Assembly (NCBI RefSeq): GCF_000422685.1
Contig: NZ_AUGN01000001.1
Location: forward strand, 248,001 to 312,000
Source: Flavobacterium gelidilacus DSM 15343
GTDB taxonomy: Bacteria; Bacteroidota; Bacteroidia; Flavobacteriales; Flavobacteriaceae
Length of the DNA: 64,000 bases
Reading direction: 5' to 3'
The translations under genes and the position numbers were made by a program. A model generated the notes under the pieces. The model saw nothing but the letters and a program-made list of their open reading frames with translations, was not told where the DNA came from and did not search any database. Below are positions 17,997-27,004 of the stretch, piece after piece. How positions within the stretch are numbered: the first letter of the stretch is position 1; each line of letters starts with the position of its first letter.

Positions 17997-20480
17997 ATGC
18001 GAAAGATTACAATACTATTGGTTTTAAGTTTGTTTTTGCAAACAAATTATTCTTATTCACAATCTAAAAGAAAAAAGAGACAATTAGCAGAAAAAGCACA
18101 ACAACTTAAAAATGAGCCTCAATCCGAAAAGAAAAAAGAAACTAAAATTAAGGAATACGACCAAGTAATAACTAAGAAAGCAATTTCAGATGATGGATTA
18201 TTCAAAAGTCACAAAGTGGATGATAAATACTATTTTGAAATTCCAAATACCTTATTAAACAAAGAAATGCTATTAGTGAGTAGAATTGCTAAACTTCCAT
18301 CCGGACTTGGTGGAGGTTATGTTAATGCTGGTTCTTCTGTTAATGAGCAATTAATTGTTTGGGAAAAATTTCAAGATAAAGTACTGATAAAAGTAAAATC
18401 TTTTGCGTCTATTGCAAATGATACTTTACCAATTAACATTTCTGTCAAAGCCAATAACTACGAGCCTACTTTGTTTGCTTTTGATATCGCTGCCTTTTCT
18501 AAAGATTCGTCTTCAATAGTTATAGATGTAACAAAATTCTATGCTTCTGATGTTAAAGCATTAAGTGGTTTGTCATCAAAAATGAGAGAAACTTATAAGG
18601 TTAAAAATTTAGATGATTCAAGAAGTTTTATTACTTCTGTTAAATCATTTCCAATGAATATAGAAGTTATTCAAGACTTTACTTATAACGCCTCTAATCC
18701 TTCTATGTTAGAAAATACGGAGACAATTAGTCTACAAATGAATCAATCGATGATTTTGCTGCCAGAAGAACCGATGCAACCAAGACTTTTTGATAAACGT
18801 GTTGGATGGTTTACCGTAAATCAATATGATTATTCTAGTGAAGCTTTAAAATCAGATAAAAAGACTTTTATTAAAAAATGGAGACTAGAACCAAAAGACT
18901 TAGAAGCTTATAACAGAGGTGAATTAGTAGAACCTATAAAACCAATTGTTTATTATTTAGATCCCGCAACTCCTGAAAAATTAAGAAAATATATTAAAGC
19001 TGGTGTAGAAGAATGGCAAAAACCTTTTGAAGGAGCGGGTTTTAAAAATGCCATAATTTGTAAAGATGCTCCAACTTTTGAAGATGACCCCGATTTTAGT
19101 CCAGAAGACATTCGTTATTCGGTGATTCGATACGTTGCAAGTACAACCCGAAATGCAGTTGGACCAAGTGTTTCCGACCCAAGAACAGGAGAAATCATAG
19201 AAAGTGATATTATTTGGTATCACAATCATTTACGCTCCTACAGAAATAGATATTTATTAGAAACTGGTGCAGCCAACGAAAAAGCAAGAACTCTAGATAC
19301 TTCAAACGAAGATATGGGAGAAATGATGCAAATGGTAATTGCTCATGAAGTTGGTCACGCATTAGGTTTTCCGCATAATATGGGTGCAAGTTGTGCTTAT
19401 GAAGTTGAGAGTTATAGACAACCTGCTTTTACCAAAAAAATGGGAATCTCAGCAAGTATAATGGATTATGCTCGCTATAATTACATTGCTCAACCTGGTG
19501 ATAAAGATGTGCGTTTTATACGTCAAATGGGACCTTATGATTATTATGCTGTAAATTGGGGATACCGAAAAATTCCTAATATACAATCACCAGAAAACGA
19601 AGCAAACATTCTTGATAAATGGATTGAGGAAAAAGCCAATGATAGATTATATAAGTTTGGCAACCAAGGCAGTAGTTTTGATCCAAGCTCGCAAACAGAA
19701 GATATTGGAAATGATGCTATGAAAGCCAGTACTTATGCTTTAAAAAATTTAAAAGTCGTTTGTGAAAATCTAGAAAATTGGACTAGCGAAAAAACTAATA
19801 ATTTTGAGGATGTTGATGAATTATATGACGAATTGTTAGGATGTTGGAATAGATATATTGGACATGTTGCTACAAATATTGGAGGTGTTTATGAAACATA
19901 CAAAAAACCTACACAAGCAGGTGATATTTATAGTAATGTTCCCAAAATCATACAACAAGAAGCTTTAAAATGGTTGCAAGAAAACGCGTTTAATAGTCCA
20001 ACTTGGTTGGTTAATACCTCAATTCTTAAAAATACTGACTACACTGGTTATTTGGAGAAATTTAGAAATCTTCAAGTACGTGCTTTAAATAGAATTTTGA
20101 GTTTAGAAACTTTAGGAAGACTCCAAAATGCTACAGTTATAGATAACAACAGTTATCTGCCTATTACATTTTTACAAGAACTTAGAACAGGAATTTGGAG
20201 CGAATTAAAATCTAATGAAAATACAACTATTTACAGAAGAAATTTACAAAGAGCTTATATTGAAAGAATGGAGTTTTTAATGAAAGAAGAATTTAAAAAA
20301 ACCGATTCAAAAGAAAGTTATAATGTTTCTCAATCAGATGTAAGAGCTTTGGTAAGAGGAGAATTAACTTTACTTCAGAAAAATATTCAAAATAAAAAAG
20401 GGTTACAAACTTCAATAGAGAATAAATATCATTTAGAAGACTGCTTATTTAGAATTGACGCTATTTTAAATCCAAAATAG
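17997..20480 (+). CDS. Secreted zinc-dependent metzincin metalloprotease (DUF5117/DUF4953 type)
   Basis: An 827-residue protein with signal peptide (MRKITILLVLSLFLQTNYSYS) followed by a lysine-rich linker. The catalytic site is the extended metzincin zinc motif HEVGHALGFPH (His450, Glu451, His454, His460), and the Met-turn is Met489 in SIMDY. The flanking regions match the DUF5117/DUF5118/DUF4953 arrangement common in Bacteroidota. It is probably exported to the periplasm or cell surface; no type IX sorting domain is seen at the C-terminus, so surface secretion by that route is unlikely. It precedes the polyketide cluster by 80 bases but has its own promoter and is likely unrelated to it. Confidence 0.86.
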   Translation: MRKITILLVLSLFLQTNYSYSQSKRKKRQLAEKAQQLKNEPQSEKKKETKIKEYDQVITKKAISDDGLFKSHKVDDKYYFEIPNTLLNKEMLLVSRIAKLPSGLGGGYVNAGSSVNEQLIVWEKFQDKVLIKVKSFASIANDTLPINISVKANNYEPTLFAFDIAAFSKDSSSIVIDVTKFYASDVKALSGLSSKMRETYKVKNLDDSRSFITSVKSFPMNIEVIQDFTYNASNPSMLENTETISLQMNQSMILLPEEPMQPRLFDKRVGWFTVNQYDYSSEALKSDKKTFIKKWRLEPKDLEAYNRGELVEPIKPIVYYLDPATPEKLRKYIKAGVEEWQKPFEGAGFKNAIICKDAPTFEDDPDFSPEDIRYSVIRYVASTTRNAVGPSVSDPRTGEIIESDIIWYHNHLRSYRNRYLLETGAANEKARTLDTSNEDMGEMMQMVIAHEVGHALGFPHNMGASCAYEVESYRQPAFTKKMGISASIMDYARYNYIAQPGDKDVRFIRQMGPYDYYAVNWGYRKIPNIQSPENEANILDKWIEEKANDRLYKFGNQGSSFDPSSQTEDIGNDAMKASTYALKNLKVVCENLENWTSEKTNNFEDVDELYDELLGCWNRYIGHVATNIGGVYETYKKPTQAGDIYSNVPKIIQQEALKWLQENAFNSPTWLVNTSILKNTDYTGYLEKFRNLQVRALNRILSLETLGRLQNATVIDNNSYLPITFLQELRTGIWSELKSNENTTIYRRNLQRAYIERMEFLMKEEFKKTDSKESYNVSQSDVRALVRGELTLLQKNIQNKKGLQTSIENKYHLEDCLFRIDAILNPK

Positions 20481-20560
20481 TATAGCCTATTTATTTTATG
20501 AACAATTGTTAATTAAGAATTATAGTTAAAAAATCATATAATAATTCATACATTAGTAAA

Positions 20561-21679
20561 ATGATTTTAAGAAATGAAGTTTCTATAATTGGTGGTGGTT
20601 TAGCTGGATTAACAGCTGCTATAGATTTATTAAATAGAAATTATGACGTTGTTGTATTTGAAAAAAACGAATATCCAAAACATAAAGTTTGCGGGGAATT
20701 CATTTCCAACGAAGTTTTACCGTATTTAAAAAAAATAGGTTTAGATGTAGAATCTCTTCATCCTAAGAATATTAATAAAACACAATTATCAACTCATTCA
20801 GGCAAAATAATTAAAGGTAAATTGCCTTTAGGTGGATTTGGTATAAGTCGTTATATATTAGACAATTACTTATACAAAAAAGTACTAGAACTAGGCGGTA
20901 AAGTAGTTAAAGATTCCGTGACTTCAATTGATTTTTTAGATGATATTTTTAGTATTTCAACACAATCTAATGAAATATTTCAATCAAAAATTGTTTTAGG
21001 AGCTTTTGGAAAAAGATCAAATTTAGATATTGAATTAAATCGTAAATTTATTAAACAGAAATCACCTTGGTTAGGAGTCAAAGCGCACTATTCAGGAAAT
21101 TTTCCTAATGATTTGGTAGGCTTGCATAATTTTGAAGGTGGTTATTGTGGAGTTTCAAAAGTTGAAAATGATGTAATAAACATTTGTTATCTTGTTCAAT
21201 ACGAATCCTTTAAAAAGTATAAAAACATAGTTGATTTTCAAGAAAATGTGATATTTAAAAATAAAAATCTTGAAGAAATATTTAAAGAAAGTAACCTTTT
21301 ATTTGAAAATCCATTAACCATTAGCCAAATTTCATTTGAAGATAAACCTAAAATTGAAAATCATGTCTTAATGATTGGTGATTCAGCTGGATTAATTCAC
21401 CCTTTATGTGGAAACGGAATGGCAATGGCGATTCATAGTGCCAAAATTGCAAGTGAGTTGGTTGATGACTTTCTTCAAAATAAGATTTCAAGAGCTTCAA
21501 TGGAATCAAATTATATTTCAATTTGGAATAAAACGTTTAAAAAAAGATTACAATTCGGAAAATTTTTATCCAAACTCTTATTGAATTCGTATCTTTCTAA
21601 AATAACAATGAATTTGTTGATAGCCTTTCCTTTTTTATTACCTATAATTATTAAAAAAACACATGGAAAACCGCTTTAA
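20561..21679 (+). CDS. FAD-dependent oxidoreductase, geranylgeranyl-reductase-like (type III PKS cluster)
   Basis: A 372-residue flavoprotein with the Rossmann motif GGGLAGLTAA near residue 12, the PKHKVCGEF segment near residue 44 typical of the geranylgeranyl reductase/halogenase-like group, and the second FAD motif MIGDSAGLIHPLCGNGMAMA near residue 275. The C-terminal end is hydrophobic and may touch the membrane. It is the first gene of the polyketide cluster. By analogy to Streptomyces srsC and other flavoproteins next to type III PKS genes it may hydroxylate a phenolic lipid to a quinone or hydroquinone; reduction of a double bond is the alternative. Confidence 0.82.
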   Translation: MILRNEVSIIGGGLAGLTAAIDLLNRNYDVVVFEKNEYPKHKVCGEFISNEVLPYLKKIGLDVESLHPKNINKTQLSTHSGKIIKGKLPLGGFGISRYILDNYLYKKVLELGGKVVKDSVTSIDFLDDIFSISTQSNEIFQSKIVLGAFGKRSNLDIELNRKFIKQKSPWLGVKAHYSGNFPNDLVGLHNFEGGYCGVSKVENDVINICYLVQYESFKKYKNIVDFQENVIFKNKNLEEIFKESNLLFENPLTISQISFEDKPKIENHVLMIGDSAGLIHPLCGNGMAMAIHSAKIASELVDDFLQNKISRASMESNYISIWNKTFKKRLQFGKFLSKLLLNSYLSKITMNLLIAFPFLLPIIIKKTHGKPL

Positions 21680-21702
21680 AAAAACAATATCAAACCATAA
21701 AA

Positions 21703-22407
21703 ATGCCAACAATTAATACCAAATATAGAACGGAAGAAGAAGAAATCATGGATGATTTTTCATTAGAAGGAGAAGAACTTCGTGAAGCTTTAGACAAGAT
21801 TGCTTCCATTAACCAATTGCTAGGTGGAAATCAACTAACTTTACAAGGAGTCAAAAAATTAATAAATTCCAAGGATGAAATTACAATCGTTGATGTTGGT
21901 TGTGGAAATGGTGATATGTTGAGAGCTTTAGCCGATTTTGGAATTAAAAATAATCTCAACTTAAATTTAATTGGAATTGATGCTAATGCTTTTACGATTG
22001 ATTATGCTATAAAATTATCAAAAGAATATCCAAATATAAGTTATAACTGTGAAGATATTTTTAGTGAAGTTTTTAGTCAATTAAATTATGATATTGTGTT
22101 ATGCACCTTAACATTACATCATTTTAAAAACAAACAAATTGACTACTTAATTCAACTTTTTAATAAGCAAGCAAAAATCGGAATTATAATTAATGATTTG
22201 CATCGAAATATAATTGCTTACAGAGCTTTTCAACTAATTTGTTTTATTTTTAGATTGAATAGAATGTCAAAAGAAGATGGTTTAGTTTCCATTTTAAGAG
22301 GTTTCAAAAAACATGAATTAATCGATTTCTCAGAAAGAAATAAATTAAAAAATTATTCTATTCATTGGAAATGGGCTTTTCGTTACCAATGGATTGTTAG
22401 GAGTTAG
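21703..22407 (+). CDS. Class I SAM-dependent methyltransferase (type III PKS cluster)
   Basis: A 234-residue methyltransferase with SAM motif I VDVGCGNGDMLRAL near residue 65, an acidic residue at the end of strand two (LIGIDANAF), and motif IV DIVLCTLTLHHF. It begins 24 bases after the FAD oxidoreductase. The likely role is methylation of an oxygen on the polyketide product, as in the resorcinolic lipid pathways in which a methyltransferase accompanies the type III PKS. The acceptor is not readable from sequence. Confidence 0.82.
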   Translation: MPTINTKYRTEEEEIMDDFSLEGEELREALDKIASINQLLGGNQLTLQGVKKLINSKDEITIVDVGCGNGDMLRALADFGIKNNLNLNLIGIDANAFTIDYAIKLSKEYPNISYNCEDIFSEVFSQLNYDIVLCTLTLHHFKNKQIDYLIQLFNKQAKIGIIINDLHRNIIAYRAFQLICFIFRLNRMSKEDGLVSILRGFKKHELIDFSERNKLKNYSIHWKWAFRYQWIVRS

Positions 22408-22431
22408 AATTCAGAAATTAGAAATTAATTG

Positions 22432-22452
22432 CCATTCGGCTTTAGCCAATGG
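22432..22452. repeat. Short hairpin repeat CCATTCGGCTTTAGCCAATGG
   Basis: CCATTCGGCT (22432-22441) pairs with AGCCAATGG (22444-22452) leaving one bulged C and a two-base centre. It lies in the 63-base gap before the type III PKS gene. The core GGCTTTAGCC recalls the small palindromes often found between genes of flavobacteria. There is no T run, so it is not a classical terminator. Confidence 0.45.
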
Positions 22453-22470
22453 TTAAAATATAAAAAATAA

Positions 22471-23523
22471 ATGTCTGTTAAAATAATAAATGTTGCCACT
22501 CAATTACCCGAATTCTCAAGAGAAACTAAAGATATTCTACCTTTTTTAGACATATGGTTAGCCAATCAAGATGATCGATTTAAACGTAAAGTCAAAAAGA
22601 TTTTTGAAGGAGCAAATGTTGATAAACGTTACACGATAATGCATCCTGAAGAAGTGTTTTCACTGCATTCATTTGAAGAAAGAAATGCTATTTATGCTAG
22701 AGAAATGATTGTTTTAGGTGAAAAAGTATTGAAAAAAGCATTAGATAAAGCCAACTGGCAACCAGAAACGATAGATTTTATCATCACGGTAAGTTGTACT
22801 GGAATTATGATTCCCTCTTTAGACGCTTATTTAATAAATAAATTAAATCTACGTCAAGATGTAGTTCGTTTGCCAGTCACAGAAATGGGCTGTGTAGGTG
22901 GAGTTTCAGGAATCATTTATGCTAAAAATTTCTTGAAAGCAAATCCAAACAAAAGAGCCGTTGTTATTGCAGTCGAAAGTCCAACAGCTACTTTTCAATT
23001 GGATGATTTTTCCATGGCAAACATTGTGAGTGCCGCTATTTTTGGTGATGGAGCAGCTTGTGTTTTGATGTCTTCGTATGAAGATGAAGTTGGACCAACT
23101 ATTGTCGATGAATCAATGTATCATTTTTATGATAAAGAAAATATGATGGGTTTTGAATTGACTAATAAAGGGTTGAAAATGATTTTAGACATAGAAGTTC
23201 CTGACACAATAGAAGAACATTTTCCCGCAATTTTACATCCTTTTTTAGAACGAAATCAATTGGAAATAAAAGATATTGAACATTTAATATTTCATCCTGG
23301 TGGAAAAAAAATTGTTAACTTAGTAGAAGGTCTATTTTCAGATTTAGGAAAGAATATTGATGATACTAAAGAAGTACTTCGTTTGTACGGAAACATGTCA
23401 AGTGCAACGGTTTTATACGTTTTAGAACGAATCATGAACAATCAACCAAAAGCAGGAGAAAAAGGTGTTATGTTGAGTTTTGGGCCAGGATTTACAGCAC
23501 AAAGAGTGTTGTTAGAGTTTTAA
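22471..23523 (+). CDS. Type III polyketide synthase (chalcone/alkylresorcinol synthase-like)
   Basis: A 350-residue type III PKS. The catalytic triad is complete: Cys109 (SCTGIMIPSLD), His275 (FHPGGKK) and Asn308 (LYGNMSSAT), and the C-terminal loop LSFGPGF is the family GFGPG equivalent. Enzymes of this kind extend an acyl starter with malonyl-CoA and cyclise it to pyrones, resorcinols or similar rings. The cluster supplies its own ketosynthase, dehydratase and carrier protein, so a fatty acyl starter delivered from ACP is likely and the product may be an alkylresorcinol or alkylpyrone. This is inference from Azotobacter ArsB/ArsC and Streptomyces SrsA. Confidence 0.92.
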   Translation: MSVKIINVATQLPEFSRETKDILPFLDIWLANQDDRFKRKVKKIFEGANVDKRYTIMHPEEVFSLHSFEERNAIYAREMIVLGEKVLKKALDKANWQPETIDFIITVSCTGIMIPSLDAYLINKLNLRQDVVRLPVTEMGCVGGVSGIIYAKNFLKANPNKRAVVIAVESPTATFQLDDFSMANIVSAAIFGDGAACVLMSSYEDEVGPTIVDESMYHFYDKENMMGFELTNKGLKMILDIEVPDTIEEHFPAILHPFLERNQLEIKDIEHLIFHPGGKKIVNLVEGLFSDLGKNIDDTKEVLRLYGNMSSATVLYVLERIMNNQPKAGEKGVMLSFGPGFTAQRVLLEF

Positions 23524-23560
23524 GTAGTAAGAAAAAAATAATTTGCGAATTTGCGGTTAT

Positions 23561-23983
23561 ATGACAAAACAAGAAATAATATCAAAATTACCATATTCCA
23601 AACCTTTTTTGTTTGTGGATGAAATTTTATCTATTGATGAAAATAGAGTAGAAGGTACGTTTATTTTTGACGAAAACTTAGACTTTTACAAAGGACATTT
23701 CAAAGACAATCCAGTTACACCAGGAGTTATTTTAACCGAAACTATGGCACAAATTGGCTTAGTTTGTTTGGGAATTTATTTGAATGAAGGAAAAGAAATC
23801 AAAAATATAGGTTTTACATCATCTGAAGTAGAATTTATGAAACCCATTTACCCAAACGAAAAAGTTACTGTGATTTCAGAAAAAGTATATTATCGCTTTG
23901 GAAAACTAAAATGCAAAGTCAAAATGCTAAATGAAAAAAACGAGGAAGTTTGTTCTGGGGTTTTAGCAGGAATGATTTTATGA
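23561..23983 (+). CDS. 3-hydroxyacyl-ACP dehydratase, FabZ-like (type III PKS cluster)
   Basis: A 140-residue hot-dog protein starting at MTKQEIISKLPYS; the longer frame from 23543 would use a TTG start with no family match. It has the catalytic His in FYKGHFKDNPVTPG near residue 49 and the Glu in ILTETMAQ near residue 63, as in FabZ. It removes water from 3-hydroxyacyl-ACP during chain building. A second, dedicated dehydratase beside a ketosynthase and ACP indicates a separate fatty acid line serving the polyketide synthase. Confidence 0.85.
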   Translation: MTKQEIISKLPYSKPFLFVDEILSIDENRVEGTFIFDENLDFYKGHFKDNPVTPGVILTETMAQIGLVCLGIYLNEGKEIKNIGFTSSEVEFMKPIYPNEKVTVISEKVYYRFGKLKCKVKMLNEKNEEVCSGVLAGMIL

Positions 23984-24040
23984 TGGTTCGATTTTTTCAA
24001 ATTATCGATCTTTCGAACAATCTAATAATCTAATTAAATT

Positions 24041-25315
24041 TTGAAAAAAAGAGTAGTCATAACAGGTTTAGGAATTGTTGCACCAAATGGAGTAGGACTT
24101 GAAACGTTCACTAATGCCATAAAAAATGGTGTTTCCGGAATTAAATTTGATGCAGAATTAGAACGTTTAAAATTTTCGTGTCAAATTTCAGGAACTCCAA
24201 AAATTTCAGAAGAACTTAAACGAGAATACTTTACAGAATTAGAATTGCGAAATTTTAATTCAACCGGAATTTTATATGGCGTAATTGCAGGAATTGATGC
24301 CTGGAAAGATGCAGGTTTAACTATAGAAAACAACGAAAATCCAGATTGGGAAAGCGGTACTATCTTCGGAACAGGAACATCTGGAATTGAAAAATTCAGA
24401 GAATCAATCTATAAAATTGACGATTTTCAAACCAGAAGATTAGGAAGTACAGCCGTTGCACAAACCATGAATAGTGGAATTTCGGCTTACTTAGGAGGGA
24501 AATTAGGTTTAGGCAATCAAGTTACAACGAATTCATCAGCATGTACGACAGGAACAGAAAGCATATTACTTGGTTTTGAAAGAATCCAACAAGGAAAAGC
24601 TAAAAGAATGTTGGTAGGAAGTACAAGTGATTCTGGCCCATACATTTGGGGTGGATTTGATGCGATAAAAGTTTGTACTTTTAAACATAATGAAAAACCA
24701 GAAAAAGGATCAAGACCAATGAGTGCAACAGCTTCTGGATTTGTGCCAGGAAGTGGAGCAGGAGCTTTAGTGATTGAAGATTTAGAAACTGCTTTAGCTC
24801 GTGGAGCTCGAATTTATGCCGAAATATTAGGTGGAAACATCAATTCCGGTGGACAAAGAGGTGAAGGAACTATGACAGCACCAAATTCGATTGCGGTTCA
24901 AAAATGCATTACTGATGCTTTGAAAGACGCTAATGTAAATCCAAACGAAATTGATGCTATAAACGGACATTTAACAGCAACTTCAAAAGATAGTTTGGAA
25001 ATTCAGAATTGGAGTCAAGCTTTAGGTCGAAAAGGAACTGATTTTCCATTTATAAACTCACTAAAATCAATGGTTGGACATTGTTTGTCTGGAGCAGGAA
25101 GTGTTGAATCTGTTGCAACTGTGCTTCAAATTTATAAAAGTTTTATTTTCCCAAATATCAACTGTGAAGATTTAAATGATGAAATAAAAACATTAATTTC
25201 GGAAGATAAAATTCCGAAACAATTGTTGCATAAAGAATTAAATATAGTAGCTAAAGCTAGTTTTGGTTTTGGTGATGTAAATGGTTGTGTGATTTTTAAA
25301 AAATATAAAGACTAA
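24041..25315 (+). CDS. Beta-ketoacyl-ACP synthase, KAS II-like (type III PKS cluster)
   Basis: A 424-residue ketosynthase. The start is TTG at 24041, since the family N-terminus (KKRVVITGLGIVAPNG) begins there and no ATG is nearby. Active-site residues are Cys168 (NSSACTTGTES), His310 (NGHLTATSKDS) and His347 (MVGHCLSGAGS), the Cys-His-His set of an active condensing enzyme. The segment around His310 differs from the usual NAHGTST of FabF, so this is a divergent branch. It likely elongates the acyl chain on the dedicated ACP that follows six bases later. No chain-length factor partner is present. Confidence 0.88.
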   Translation: MKKRVVITGLGIVAPNGVGLETFTNAIKNGVSGIKFDAELERLKFSCQISGTPKISEELKREYFTELELRNFNSTGILYGVIAGIDAWKDAGLTIENNENPDWESGTIFGTGTSGIEKFRESIYKIDDFQTRRLGSTAVAQTMNSGISAYLGGKLGLGNQVTTNSSACTTGTESILLGFERIQQGKAKRMLVGSTSDSGPYIWGGFDAIKVCTFKHNEKPEKGSRPMSATASGFVPGSGAGALVIEDLETALARGARIYAEILGGNINSGGQRGEGTMTAPNSIAVQKCITDALKDANVNPNEIDAINGHLTATSKDSLEIQNWSQALGRKGTDFPFINSLKSMVGHCLSGAGSVESVATVLQIYKSFIFPNINCEDLNDEIKTLISEDKIPKQLLHKELNIVAKASFGFGDVNGCVIFKKYKD

Positions 25316-25321
25316 TTAAAA

Positions 25322-25582
25322 ATGATAATGAACAAACAAGAAATAATAGAAAGATTAAAACCAATTGTGAAGCCATTCGTTAAGGATGAAGAAGCTTTCA
25401 ACGGCATAAATGAAAAAACACATTTTATTACAGATTTAAACATTAATTCAGCTAATTTAGTTGATATTGTTTTGGATGTAGAAGAAGCATTTGATATTGA
25501 AATCGACAATGAATCTATGGAAAAAATGTTGGATTTAGAAAACACAATTGCTATAATTCAAACCAAATTAGCTGAAAAATGA
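25322..25582 (+). CDS. Acyl carrier protein (type III PKS cluster)
   Basis: An 86-residue ACP; a second in-frame ATG at 25328 would give 84 residues and is equally plausible. The phosphopantetheine serine is probably Ser43 in DLNINSANLVDIVLDVEE. The motif is N-S-A instead of the usual D-S-L, but the helix that follows keeps the ACP pattern (VLDVEEAFDIEI). The gene overlaps the phosphopantetheinyl transferase by four bases (ATGA), so both are made together. It would carry the growing acyl chain for the ketosynthase and pass it to the polyketide synthase. Confidence 0.83.
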   Translation: MIMNKQEIIERLKPIVKPFVKDEEAFNGINEKTHFITDLNINSANLVDIVLDVEEAFDIEIDNESMEKMLDLENTIAIIQTKLAEK

Positions 25583-26073
25583 TTGGAAATGATGTTGTAG
25601 ATTTAGTTTTAGCCCAAAAAGAAAGCAATTGGAAAAGAAAAGGTTTTCTAAACAAACTATTTACACCATTTGAACAAGATTTAATTCAAAAAGCTCCAAA
25701 TCAAGAAGAAATGGTTTGGATGCTTTGGAGTATTAAAGAAAGTGTTTACAAGGCTTATCAGAGAATTAATTATAACGAAGGTTTTTATCCAATCAAAATT
25801 GAGATTCTTGAACTAAATTCCAAAAATGAATCAATTGTTCAGTTATTTGAGACTTTTTTTTTCGGAAAAACTACTATTGATAAGGATTTTATAAAAACAG
25901 TTGTAGTATTAAATAAATCAGATTTTAATAGAATTCAATTCTTGAAAACTTCAGATTATAGTAAAAACGAAAATGGTTTGCCAATTGAATTACATTCAAA
26001 CAAACCCATTTCTGTAAGTCATCATGGAAGAATAAGAGAAATTGTTGGATTTAAATCCGCAAAATACAACTAA
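25579..26073 (+). CDS. 4'-phosphopantetheinyl transferase (type III PKS cluster)
   Basis: A 164-residue protein of the phosphopantetheinyl transferase superfamily. It starts with MIGNDVVDL, the magnesium-binding strand, and carries WSIKESVYKAYQRIN near residue 50, the W-x-x-KEA-type motif with magnesium ligand Glu and coenzyme-A binding Lys. It is translationally coupled to the ACP and most likely activates that unusual carrier. Its presence strengthens the view that the cluster is self-contained. Confidence 0.83.
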   Translation: MIGNDVVDLVLAQKESNWKRKGFLNKLFTPFEQDLIQKAPNQEEMVWMLWSIKESVYKAYQRINYNEGFYPIKIEILELNSKNESIVQLFETFFFGKTTIDKDFIKTVVVLNKSDFNRIQFLKTSDYSKNENGLPIELHSNKPISVSHHGRIREIVGFKSAKYN

Positions 26074-26133
26074 AAAAATCATATTGGTATTTACTTTAAA
26101 ATATAACAAATTTCTATTTAAGTTTAATTATTT

Positions 26134-27003
26134 ATGAACGATTTAAATATACAACCTACTGAATTCGATCTTTGGGAAAACGAAATTCCAAATTCAATTC
26201 AAAATGACAATTATGAGGAAATCAAATTCTATGAAGATTCGATTTTAGTTAAAGTTAGTCAAGTAAAAACTCCAACGCTTACTATTTTCAAACCAAAAAA
26301 ACCAAATGGTACAACACTTATAATTTGTCCTGGTGGAAGTTATTCAACTTTATCTGTTGATAAAGAAGGTACTAAAATAGCAGAATGGTTGAATTCAATA
26401 GAAATTACCGCTGTTGTTTTAAAATATCGTTTACCTTCAGACAAAATTATGAAACACAAAGCAATTGGACCTTTACAGGATGCTCAAGAGGCAATTAGAT
26501 ATGTTAGACGAAATTCAAAGAACTGGAATTTAAACGAAAAAAAAATAGGTTTTATAGGATTTTCCGCTGGTGGTCATTTAGCTTCAAGTTTGGCTAATTA
26601 TTATAATGATCAACTATACAGGCCTAAAGATTCTACAAGTGCTAAACCTAATTTTTTAATTTTGATTTATCCAGTTATATCTATGGATAAAAAAACCACG
26701 CATAAAAAATCTAAAAATTGCTTGTTGGGTATAAATCCATCTCATGAATTAATAAAGAAATATTCTAACGAAAAAAATGTAGATTCATTAAGTTTTCCTG
26801 TATTTATTGTTCATGCTAGTAATGACAAACCTGTTCCAGTTGAAAATAGTATACATTATTATTTAGCTTTAAAAAATAAAAACTTGAAAGCCGAAATGCA
26901 TATTTACGAAAAAGGAGGTCATGGTTTTGGTTTAGGAAAATCTGGCACTAGTAAATTTTGGACAAAAGATTGTGAACTTTGGTTAAAAAGAAACAAATTT
27001 TAA
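26134..27003 (+). CDS. Alpha/beta hydrolase, BD-FAE/acetylesterase-like
   Basis: A 289-residue cytoplasmic hydrolase without signal peptide. An oxyanion-hole HGGG-like segment CPGGSYSTLS lies near residue 66, the nucleophile Ser is in GFSAGGHLA near residue 148, the acid is likely Asp in ASNDKPVPVENS near residue 230, and the His is in GGHGFG near residue 261. Such proteins cleave acyl esters. It follows the polyketide cluster in the same direction after 60 bases and could be a tailoring or release enzyme, but an unrelated esterase is as likely. It converges with the exonuclease gene with one base between them. Confidence 0.8.
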   Translation: MNDLNIQPTEFDLWENEIPNSIQNDNYEEIKFYEDSILVKVSQVKTPTLTIFKPKKPNGTTLIICPGGSYSTLSVDKEGTKIAEWLNSIEITAVVLKYRLPSDKIMKHKAIGPLQDAQEAIRYVRRNSKNWNLNEKKIGFIGFSAGGHLASSLANYYNDQLYRPKDSTSAKPNFLILIYPVISMDKKTTHKKSKNCLLGINPSHELIKKYSNEKNVDSLSFPVFIVHASNDKPVPVENSIHYYLALKNKNLKAEMHIYEKGGHGFGLGKSGTSKFWTKDCELWLKRNKF

Positions 27004-27004
27004 A

